Assembly: GCF_003149375.1 (NCBI RefSeq)
Contig: NZ_QFWH01000002.1
Location: 1 to 64,000 of the forward strand
Length of the DNA stretch: 64,000 nt
Reading direction: 5' to 3'
DNA from: Vampirovibrio chlorellavorus
GTDB taxonomy: Bacteria; Cyanobacteriota; Vampirovibrionia; Vampirovibrionales; Vampirovibrionaceae
The position numbers and the translations under genes are program-made. Below the pieces are notes generated by a model. The model had not been told where the DNA came from. It saw nothing but the letters and a program-made list of their open reading frames with translations, and made no database searches. This document shows positions 35,166 to 42,698 of this stretch, in pieces (the stretch's first letter is position 1; the number at the start of each line of letters is the position of its first letter).

Positions 35166-36336
35166 GACGACACCTCCGCTAACGGTGATGGGGTTGATGT
35201 CGGGAACCTCCGTGGATGGGGTGGATGCCTGTCTGGCCCGCTTCTTTCTGGAGTCCGGTCAATTGCGCTATGAGATTTTGGCCACTCACAGCCAGCCCAT
35301 GCCCGCCGATCTGCGGAATCGTCTGCTGCGCTGCATGGGGGACAAGCAGATTCATCTGGAAGAATTCTGTCGGCTGAACGTGGATGTGGGCACCCTGTTT
35401 GCGGAAACCGCCTGGGCCCTGATGCAGGCGCACGATATTCCAGCATCCGGGATTGACGCCATTGGTTCCCACGGGCAAACACTGTACCATTGGCCGCCCG
35501 GTCAGCCGGGTCAGTTGGGGGGCACCCTGCAAATCGGGGAACCGTCCTTGATTGCGGAAAAAACGGGCGTGCTGACCATTGCCGATTTTCGTCCCCGGGA
35601 TATGGCCGCCGGTGGTCATGGGGCGCCCTTGGTCTGTTTTGCCGATCAATGGCTGTTTCAGCATGAAACACTGGGCCGCTGCATCCAGAATATCGGGGGC
35701 ATCGCCAACGTCACCGTGGTGCCTTCTCTGGCGGATTGGCAGCAAACCCAGTTACCGGTGATGGCCTTTGATACCGGCCCCGGCAACATGTTGATGGACG
35801 CGGCCATGGAACACTTTTTTGGCAAAGCCTACGATGCCGACGGGGCGGTGGCCGCCAGCGGTCAGGTGCAGGCGGGGCTGTTGGCCCATTTGCTCCATCA
35901 TCCCTATTTGGCGCAAGATCCGCCCAAAACCACGGGACGAGAGCTGTTTGGAGCGCCCTATTTTCAGGAGTTGTTGACTCAGTTTCCGGCCATTGCCCCG
36001 GCGGACTGGCTGGCCACCCTGAACCGGTTTACGGCGGCCAGCATTGCGGATGCCTACGAACGCTTTGTGTTTCCCCGTTACGCGATATCCGAAGCGGTGG
36101 TGGGCGGCGGCGGCTCATTTAATCCGGTGTTGCTGGACAATTTACGGGCGTTATTCGCTGAGCAACAGCAAGTAATCACGGTGAAAGCACACGCTGAATT
36201 TGGTATTCCCGATCAATATAAAGAGGCCCTGGCCTTTGCCTTGCTGGCCTGGGCCAATCTAGAGGGGCTTCCCAATAATATTCCCACCTGTACCGGGGCT
36301 CAGCATGCCGTGATTATGGGCAAGCGGGTTCTATAG
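35149..36336 (+). CDS. anmK: Anhydro-N-acetylmuramic acid kinase
   Basis: A 395-residue sugar kinase converting anhydroMurNAc, a product of murein turnover, into MurNAc-6-phosphate. Present are the N-terminal MGLMSGTSVDGVD, the catalytic Asp in IADFRPRDMAAGGHGAPLV, NIGGIANVTV, FDTGPGNMLMD and the C-terminal GGGGSFNPVLL. Translation seems to start at TTG 35149, 17 bases inside the YqeG gene; ATG 35188 would lose the first strand context. murQ is not nearby. With nagB it supports cell-wall recycling. Confidence 0.93.
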   Translation: MLKGDRTTPPLTVMGLMSGTSVDGVDACLARFFLESGQLRYEILATHSQPMPADLRNRLLRCMGDKQIHLEEFCRLNVDVGTLFAETAWALMQAHDIPASGIDAIGSHGQTLYHWPPGQPGQLGGTLQIGEPSLIAEKTGVLTIADFRPRDMAAGGHGAPLVCFADQWLFQHETLGRCIQNIGGIANVTVVPSLADWQQTQLPVMAFDTGPGNMLMDAAMEHFFGKAYDADGAVAASGQVQAGLLAHLLHHPYLAQDPPKTTGRELFGAPYFQELLTQFPAIAPADWLATLNRFTAASIADAYERFVFPRYAISEAVVGGGGSFNPVLLDNLRALFAEQQQVITVKAHAEFGIPDQYKEALAFALLAWANLEGLPNNIPTCTGAQHAVIMGKRVL

Positions 36337-36355
36337 ACTCTCTCAACACGGGGAA

Positions 36356-37600
36356 TTAAGGGTTTCGGGTGAGATAGGCCTTGCTGTGCCGGGCTTTCTG
36401 GATGTCCATCCACACCCCCACCACACTGGCCATCGGGAAGGATAAAAAGATGCCCGAGAAGCCCATGATTTTGGTACACATCAAAAAAGTTAAAATAAAC
36501 AGGATGGGGTGCAGATCAAACTTGCGGCTGACCAGCCTGGGCCACAGCCAGTAGGCTTTCAGCAGGTAAAAGCAGCCCGCCACCAAAAGCACGGGCAGGA
36601 TATCAATGGGGTTGCCGCCCATTTCCACCACGGCGATAATGGGCAAGAGGCCCAGCCAGGGCCCAATGACCGGCAGAATGGAAACCCCGCCCAATACAAC
36701 ACCCAGCAACAAGGCGTATTTCACGCCCAGAATGAGCAGGGCGGCGTACATCAGGCCGCCGGATAAAAAGCTCATCAGCACTTGCCCTTTAACCACGGTG
36801 TAGAACTGTCGGTGTAGCCGGGTCAGGAACTGTTTGGCAGCGGCCTCGTGCCGGTTGGGCATCAGGTTGATCAGTCCCTGTTGCAGGGTTTTGCCATCCA
36901 GCAGCAAGTAAAAGGTTAATACCAGGGTGGTTAAAATATAAATGATGCTGCTGAGGGCTGTGGTGCCAATATCCAGCACATAGCGACCCAGTTTGGCGGC
37001 GTAGTTTTTGAAAATGCCGGTGAACTTTTGGGTGACCAGGGCGCGGGTGCCCGATAAAATCCGAGCCTTGGAGCTTTGGGCGGTGGCTTGCCTTAAAGGG
37101 CTTCCCCAGCCCGTGGAGCCTGAGAGAGTGGCAGGCTCCGTTCGCATGACTGTGGTCGTTACTGTGCTATTCTCGGGGGAGAGTGTTTCCGGATTGGCCT
37201 TGTTGAGGTGTTGGGGAATATCCCTGGCGAAGCCCTTGATCTGCAGGGAGAGGGGGGTGGCAATTTGCAAGACAGTCAGGCCAAACAGGGATAAGCCAAC
37301 CAGATACACCAGGGCGATGGCCAGCACCTTGGCCATGCCCGTCGGGATTTTTTTCTGTTTGCTGAAAAGGCGTTGGAGCGTTGCTTCCAGCCATTGCACG
37401 GGACTGAGCAATAAATAGGTCAGTATCAGGGAAGCGGCCAACATGGCGATAATGGCGGGCAGTCGCTCGGTCAGTGAGACGCCCACATAGGCCAGAAAAA
37501 CCAGACACAGTATAAACAGGTTCAACCGGGTCAACGGAGAAAAGATGACAGCCTGCCCGGTGGCAGAAGTCGACGCCTCAGGCGCTGGGGGCTTGGACAT
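36356..37600 (-). CDS. AI-2E family transporter (paralogue 1)
   Basis: A 414-residue polytopic membrane protein of the UPF0118/PerM/TqsA family, with seven to eight hydrophobic segments. The C-terminal half has the conserved VVKGQVLMSFLSGGLMYAAL, LGGVSILPVIGPWLGLLP and SGIFLSFPMASVV. A polar loop at about residues 130-185 is Thr/Ser-rich and longer than usual. Family members have been linked to autoinducer-2 export and to ion or osmotic efflux; which applies is unknown. Its start overlaps the end of the upstream paralogue by 23 bases. Confidence 0.87.
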   Translation of the reverse strand: MSKPPAPEASTSATGQAVIFSPLTRLNLFILCLVFLAYVGVSLTERLPAIIAMLAASLILTYLLLSPVQWLEATLQRLFSKQKKIPTGMAKVLAIALVYLVGLSLFGLTVLQIATPLSLQIKGFARDIPQHLNKANPETLSPENSTVTTTVMRTEPATLSGSTGWGSPLRQATAQSSKARILSGTRALVTQKFTGIFKNYAAKLGRYVLDIGTTALSSIIYILTTLVLTFYLLLDGKTLQQGLINLMPNRHEAAAKQFLTRLHRQFYTVVKGQVLMSFLSGGLMYAALLILGVKYALLLGVVLGGVSILPVIGPWLGLLPIIAVVEMGGNPIDILPVLLVAGCFYLLKAYWLWPRLVSRKFDLHPILFILTFLMCTKIMGFSGIFLSFPMASVVGVWMDIQKARHSKAYLTRNP

Positions 37601-38879
37601 GCGCGTCGCCTCCCGAAGTGTTTTGGCCTGCGCTTTGAGACGCCTTGGCGTCGTTTTCCAGTAACAGGCGAATGATCACATTCAGGGCGCTGGCCAGAGG
37701 CAGGGCCAGTAAAACGCCCAACAGCCCGGCCACCTGGGCGCAAATCAGCAGGGCCAGCAAAATGACCATGGGATGCAGGCCCATGACATCCCCCACCACT
37801 TTGGGGGCCAGTATGTTGTCTTTCACCGTTTGGTAAGCGTAGGAGCAGGCCCATACGTACAGGGCGGTGGCCGGGTCCATGTTCAGCAGAATGACCGTGA
37901 GGCCAATACCAATGCCAATCCAGGTGCCCACCACGGGCAGCAGTTCGGCGATGGCGAAAATGGAACCCAGCAAAAAGGCGTAGGGCACATGGAAAATGGA
38001 GTAAATCAGGAACATGTAAACGCCGGTTAAAATGCCCAGTAGCACTTGCCCTTTGACGAAGGCGAACATGACCTGATGGAAGGTTTCCAGTAAATAGGCC
38101 ATGGTGGGGCGACTGTGCAGGGGCAGCATGCGCAAAAACTCCTGCTTGATGCGTTTGGCGTCAATCAGGAAGTAAAAGGTCAGGATGAGTCCGGCTATAA
38201 AATAGATGAGGCCATTCACGGTGCCGGTGGCCACGGCAATCAGGTTGGGGATGGCCGAAATCAGAAAATTTTCCAGCTGGGACAGGGCGTTTTGAATCAC
38301 ACTTTGCTGGATGACCGTTTTCTCCTCCACGGAAACGGGTTTGCCGTCATCGGAGTGGTGTTTTACCATACCTTGTCGCTCTGCCTGTTGAATGTCTGTT
38401 TTAAAGACGCTGCGCAAGGTGCCCTGACCGACATTGCGATCGACCCAGTCAATGGCCGAATCCGAGGCTTCCATGGCCTGTACGCCCAGTCGCTGGCCCA
38501 GGTCTCCCAACTGAACCGCCAGAATGGGTAAAAAGCGAATGCCGCCCAGGGCGAGCCCGATGAGAACAACCGCGTAGACGATTAAAACCGCCAGAATCCG
38601 GGGATTGGCCTCGGGGGAACGTTGGGTCAGAAGGCGGTAGAGGGGCTGTTGATGGCCCCATTGGGAGCAGGCCAGAATGATTTTTTCCAATACATTGACT
38701 GGCCCAATCAGGATGTAGGTCACAATCAACACGCTGCCCATTAATGCGGTAATGGCGTAGAAATACTGGATTAACAGGGTCAAGCCGCCCAGCATCAGGA
38801 TGGTGCTGGCGATGCTCAGCATCAGGCGGAGGGTTTTCTCTGGCAGCAGAGATTGACTGGCCTCTTTCCCGTTCATCAT
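37578..38879 (-). CDS. AI-2E family transporter (paralogue 2)
   Basis: A 433-residue permease of the same family as its downstream neighbour, with FVKGQVLLGILTGVYMFLI, AIAELLPVVGTWIGIG and AQVAGLLGVLLALPLASAL in the conserved half. A soluble loop of about 75 residues (180-255) separates early and late membrane segments. ATG 38879/38876 behind AAGGTG is preferred; upstream sequence in the same frame is polar and lacks support. The two genes form an overlapping tandem pair, consistent with a heteromeric transporter or a duplication. Confidence 0.87.
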   Translation of the reverse strand: MMNGKEASQSLLPEKTLRLMLSIASTILMLGGLTLLIQYFYAITALMGSVLIVTYILIGPVNVLEKIILACSQWGHQQPLYRLLTQRSPEANPRILAVLIVYAVVLIGLALGGIRFLPILAVQLGDLGQRLGVQAMEASDSAIDWVDRNVGQGTLRSVFKTDIQQAERQGMVKHHSDDGKPVSVEEKTVIQQSVIQNALSQLENFLISAIPNLIAVATGTVNGLIYFIAGLILTFYFLIDAKRIKQEFLRMLPLHSRPTMAYLLETFHQVMFAFVKGQVLLGILTGVYMFLIYSIFHVPYAFLLGSIFAIAELLPVVGTWIGIGIGLTVILLNMDPATALYVWACSYAYQTVKDNILAPKVVGDVMGLHPMVILLALLICAQVAGLLGVLLALPLASALNVIIRLLLENDAKASQSAGQNTSGGDAHVQAPSA

Positions 38880-39327
38880 CACCTTATTATAAGCGTTTCC
38901 CCGGAAAACTGGGCCATTGCCACTACCGGTGATTTTCAGGCGGGCTGGCCTCCGGCCTGTCGCGGGAAGCGGTTCGCCCAAAGCAACCGGTTGGGAGGCT
39001 CATGCGTTTGGGGGAATTTATGCTTCTCTGGCGTGTTTGGTGTAAAGCGTTACCTGGAATTTCGATACAATGAGAAGAGCGTTAATCAGAAGATCACAAA
39101 TTAGAAGAGCATAAATGCCGGTCATGGCACACCTTGCAGCAGGCTGTGTGGCACAGGCGATACAGCCAGATAGAGTGATATCGATAGATGGATGGAACGT
39201 GATACGCACGCCCCTGATAACGCAAGGCCCTGATAGGATAAGAACCCCTGGCTGTTTGGCCCGGTTTGGCGGGCTTGGCCACCGAGAGTAATAACCCCCT
39301 GATGGGAAAGAGGAGCGAGGCTCAGGC
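38880..39327. other. Intergenic region before pilT
   Basis: 448 bases between divergent genes. It includes several GATA/TGATA-rich stretches (39170-39240) and a TACAAT at 39066-39071, but no convincing gene, RNA or complete promoter. Confidence 0.4.
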
Positions 39328-40410
39328 ATGATTCTGGAAGAATTACTGGTACAGGTTTTTGAACGGGGAGCCAGTGACCTTCACCTGTCTGCCGGTTTGC
39401 CGCCGGTGTTACGGATTGATGGCAATCTGGTGCGCATGGAGTTTTCCCCACTTTCCAAAGAGGATTGCCAACGACTGATTTTCAGCATGCTGACCAACGA
39501 ACAGCGCCGGGTGCTGGAGCAAAACTGGGATTTGGACTGCTCCTACGGGGTGTCCGGCCTGGGGCGTTTCCGGGTCAACGTGTACAAGGACCGGGGCTCT
39601 TACGCGGCGGCTTTGCGGACCATTCGGGCCGATGTGCCCACGTTTGAGCAACTTAATTTACCACAGGTGGTCAAGGAAATCGCCGAGCGACCCAAAGGGC
39701 TGGTACTGGTGACGGGGCCCACCGGTTCCGGTAAATCCACCACGCTGGCGGCCATGATCGATCATATCAACAGCACCAAGCCCCACCACATTTTAACCGT
39801 GGAAGACCCCATCGAATTTTTGCACACCTCCAAGCGCTGCGTGATTCACCAGCGGGAACTGGGTCAGGATACCCGCAGCTTTGATAACGCTTTGCGGGCC
39901 GCTTTGCGGGAAGATCCGGACGTGATTCTGGTGGGGGAGATGCGGGATCTGGAAACCATTCGTCTGGCCCTGACCGCCGCGGAAACGGGTCACCTGGTCA
40001 TGGGAACCCTGCACACTTCCAGCGCCATGCAAACCGTGGACCGGATTGTGGACGTGTTTCCACCGGAGCAGCAGCAGCAGATTCGGGTGCAGTTGTCCAA
40101 CAGTCTGGTGGCGGTTCTGTCTCAAGCGTTGTTACCCAAGCTGAACGAGCTGAAAGAAAAATCCGGTCGGGTCATGGCCCTGGAGATTATGGTGATTACC
40201 CCGGCCATTGCCAACCTGATTCGGGAAGGGAAAACCGCCCAGATTTACTCGTCCATTCAAACCGGTGCCCAGTACCAGATGCAGACCATGGAGACCTCTT
40301 TGAAGGATCTGTATCAGAAGGGGCTGGTGACCTTTGAGGACGCCTTGTCCAAGACCACCCGCCCCGAGGATTTCAAGCGGCTGGTGAGCGGGGGCGGGGC
40401 TGCCCGCTAG
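39328..40410 (+). CDS. pilT: Type IV pilus retraction ATPase PilT
   Basis: A 360-residue hexameric cytoplasmic ATPase that powers pilus retraction and twitching motility. It has the N-terminal PAS-like domain (GASDLHLSAGLPPVLRIDG), Walker A GPTGSGKSTT, the Asp box DPIEFLH, Walker B region RAALREDPDVILVGEMRD, the His box HLVMGTLHT and the C-terminal AIANLIREGKT, which corresponds to the retraction motif AIRNLIRE. Length is normal. It sits apart from the pilMN-pilO genes. Confidence 0.95.
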   Translation: MILEELLVQVFERGASDLHLSAGLPPVLRIDGNLVRMEFSPLSKEDCQRLIFSMLTNEQRRVLEQNWDLDCSYGVSGLGRFRVNVYKDRGSYAAALRTIRADVPTFEQLNLPQVVKEIAERPKGLVLVTGPTGSGKSTTLAAMIDHINSTKPHHILTVEDPIEFLHTSKRCVIHQRELGQDTRSFDNALRAALREDPDVILVGEMRDLETIRLALTAAETGHLVMGTLHTSSAMQTVDRIVDVFPPEQQQQIRVQLSNSLVAVLSQALLPKLNELKEKSGRVMALEIMVITPAIANLIREGKTAQIYSSIQTGAQYQMQTMETSLKDLYQKGLVTFEDALSKTTRPEDFKRLVSGGGAAR

Positions 40411-40590
40411 CAACCACAAAGCGGCATGGCTGGCAGACTGCTGGTGGCGACTGGCAATCAGGCCACAGAGTCAGTTGGGATTCCCCCGGTTCTTTACCCG
40501 GCGCATTCACCCGGTTCGGCTAAGCCGGTTCGTATACAATGAATAATGCGGTCAGCGGTTGTGCGGGCCGCCGATAGAAGGTGTGGCCCT

Positions 40591-41499
40591 ATGTATTTGA
40601 TGTTATCGGAGTATCTGGATCATTTATCCACGGAGCGGGGCTATGCGACCAACACGCTGGAAGCCTACGAGCGGGATATTCTGGAGTTCCTGAGCTATCA
40701 CGACAGTCAGCGGGTCAAGCTGTATCACATCTCCCGGCGGGAGGTGAACCGCTACCTGGGAGAACTGCGAGCCCGAAACAACGCCACGGCCTCTATCCTG
40801 AGAAAAATCAGCAGCATCAAGGGCTTTTACGAATGGTTGCAGATAAAAGGGGTATTGCGGGATAACCCGTTGACCTTGCTGGAACTGCCCAAGCGGCGCA
40901 AGTTGCTGCCCAGGGTCCTGAGTGTTTCTGAAGTCAGCCGCCTGCTGGCCTGCGATCAGTTGACCTTGCAGGACAAGTTAATTGTGGAGTTGCTGTACGC
41001 CTGCGGGCTGCGGGTTTCCGAGTTGACGGCCCTGCGAGTCAAATCCATCGATCTGGGTGGCGGGTACATTCGGGTGGTGGGCAAGGGCGATAAGGAGCGA
41101 CTGATCCCGCTGGGGGACGTCTCGCTGGGGATTGTGCGCCAATATCTGGGGGAAACCGGCCTGCAGGGAGAAGACCCATTGTTGGTGAGTTTTGAGGGCA
41201 AGGGCTCCCTGTGGAAAACCCCGCTCAATCGCCGGGAAGTATGGCAACGGGTGCGGGACCTGAAGTACCTGATTGGGCGAGAGGTATCGCCACACACGTT
41301 TCGACACAGTTTTGCCACCCACTTGCTGGAGAACGGGGCGGATCTGCGGGTTGTGCAGGAGTTGCTGGGCCATAGCGACATTTCCACCACGCAAATTTAT
41401 ACCCAGGTCAGTAAGCGCCATGTTAAATTGGCCCATCGCAATGTGTTTGATTGCAATGGTGATGGGGGCGGCAGCGAGAATTACGGCCTCGATAATTAG
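40591..41499 (+). CDS. Tyrosine recombinase XerC/XerD-like
   Basis: A 302-residue site-specific recombinase with the N-terminal SAM-like core-binding domain (YLDHLSTERGYATNTLEAY) and the full catalytic set: Arg in CGLRVSE, Lys in VGKGDKER, His-x-x-Arg in HTFRHSFATHLL, His in LGHSDISTTQIY, and Tyr in IYTQV. The size and lack of extra domains match chromosome-dimer XerC/D proteins rather than a phage integrase. ATG 40591 follows AAGGTG. A C-terminal tail of about 15 Gly/Asn/Asp-rich residues is unusual. It is monocistronic, with a terminator downstream. Confidence 0.92.
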   Translation: MYLMLSEYLDHLSTERGYATNTLEAYERDILEFLSYHDSQRVKLYHISRREVNRYLGELRARNNATASILRKISSIKGFYEWLQIKGVLRDNPLTLLELPKRRKLLPRVLSVSEVSRLLACDQLTLQDKLIVELLYACGLRVSELTALRVKSIDLGGGYIRVVGKGDKERLIPLGDVSLGIVRQYLGETGLQGEDPLLVSFEGKGSLWKTPLNRREVWQRVRDLKYLIGREVSPHTFRHSFATHLLENGADLRVVQELLGHSDISTTQIYTQVSKRHVKLAHRNVFDCNGDGGGSENYGLDN

Positions 41500-41716
41500 C
41501 ATCGGGTTATTGCAGAATTGCCTCTGGCGCTTGATGGGGCCTGCCTGACAGCGGGATATATTAAATTGGGCTTAATATATCTTAAATATACGTTCCGTCG
41601 TTTCAAAAGATTGTTTTTATATATTTGTAGGTCAGGAATTACAAATTTGACTCACTCTCCCTCCCTCACAAACACACACACTCCTCCCTCCTCTACTGGT
41701 TTCTTGCGTTTAAATG

Positions 41717-41747
41717 CCTCTTCGATTTTTTCGGAGAGGTTTTTTTT
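41717..41747 (+). terminator. Terminator after xerC/D
   Basis: The stem CCTCTTCGA / TCGGAGAGG (one T-G) with a 5-T loop is followed by eight T's. Confidence 0.85.
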
Positions 41748-41928
41748 GCCTGTCGGCTGGCATTTGTCGCCAGATTGTAAACAAATAGTAATAAACTGTT
41801 CCAGGCTGAATAATGATTGTTTTTATGCAATCACAAGGCTGGAATATACAAGACAGGCTGGGTTTGAAATTAAATAGGCTGGGTTCAGAATTCAAAATTA
41901 ATTAAACTCTTCTTTCATTTGCGCTTTT

Positions 41929-41973
41929 GCCATTTTTCGTAAGGCTGTATTGCCCCCGAAAAATGGCTTTTTT
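41929..41973 (+). terminator. Second terminator, possible end of a small RNA
   Basis: Perfect 11-bp stem GCCATTTTTCG / CGAAAAATGGC with a 17-base loop, then TTTTTT. No protein gene ends just before it. Confidence 0.8.
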
Positions 41974-42053
41974 ATTTGCTTGGAGAGTTTCTGAGGGATC
42001 TGGCCGCTGGAAAACGCGAGGGAACAGGGCACGCTTTGGGCTGGAGGCGTTTT

Positions 42054-42581
42054 ATGTTATTGAATAAAAACGGTGACCTCCCCACTTCCAGACACCCCCA
42101 ATTGGTTTATACCATGTCTGTTCATCAACCATACCCGCCCCAGTTCAGCCAGTTCAGGACGGCATATGCGCCCCGCCAGAGCGCTTCTACGATGCCGCCG
42201 TATCGACCCGGCATAAGCAGCCTGCCCGGCCATGGCTATCCGGGGAGGCGTCCTGCGGGCCTGCACGCCCATAACCAGAACGGTAATTCCTCCTTCTACG
42301 GGTATTACAGCGGCTATCTCTACTATTTATCACCCTATCAGCATCCCTTGGTCCTGCAACAGGCCAGTACGGCGGCCAACAACTGGGTTTTGGATGTGAT
42401 TGGCAAAATGCCCTGGCATCAGATTATTCCTACCTGGACGGAAGTCATCCGCATGGGCATGCGGTCCGCACAGGATCAGCTGCCCGCGAGCCTTGCCCGA
42501 TGGCGAGCCCGGCGTCCCGGGGAGGAGTCGTTACGGAACGTTACCGGGCAGGTGATGCACGGGGTAGGGCGTTGGGCCTAG
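42054..42581 (+). CDS. Hypothetical Tyr/Pro-rich protein
   Basis: A 175-residue protein rich in Pro, Tyr, Gln and Ser in its first half (YPPQFSQFRTAYAPR, MPPYRPGISSLPGHGYPGR, SSFYGYYSGYLYYLSPYQHP). The second half has amphipathic helices (ANNWVLDVIGKMPWHQIIP, RMGMRSAQDQLPASLARW). There is no signal peptide and no known family. ATG 42054 is preferred, with GGAGG six bases upstream; later Met codons are possible. It lies 117 bases before dnaX in the same direction. Confidence 0.65.
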   Translation: MLLNKNGDLPTSRHPQLVYTMSVHQPYPPQFSQFRTAYAPRQSASTMPPYRPGISSLPGHGYPGRRPAGLHAHNQNGNSSFYGYYSGYLYYLSPYQHPLVLQQASTAANNWVLDVIGKMPWHQIIPTWTEVIRMGMRSAQDQLPASLARWRARRPGEESLRNVTGQVMHGVGRWA

Positions 42582-42698
42582 CGAGCCGATTCGGACAGAG
42601 CGCCGATTCTGGGAGTGGTGACGGAGGGGCTCTTTATTCCGGGGGGCAAATTCAGTACACTGATGCTATCTTCCCAAGCAGGAGAATCAGGCAGGGCC

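Larger units (their letters stand above)
41500..42053. other. AT-rich intergenic region with two terminators
   Basis: 554 bases with no convincing gene. It has a pyrimidine tract (41655-41698), terminators at 41717-41747 and 41929-41973, and between them several AGGCTG elements spaced about 30-40 bases apart. A short untranslated RNA ending at the second terminator is possible. The plus frame from 41518 has no Shine-Dalgarno or family match. Confidence 0.5.

Noticed and set aside
40591-41499. Tyrosine recombinase as sign of a phage or integron
   Set aside because: Size and motifs fit chromosomal XerC/D, and no phage genes, cassette array or attachment site is near.
41518-41877. Open frame after xerC/D
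   Set aside because: It spans a terminator and a pyrimidine tract, has no ribosome-binding site and atypical composition.
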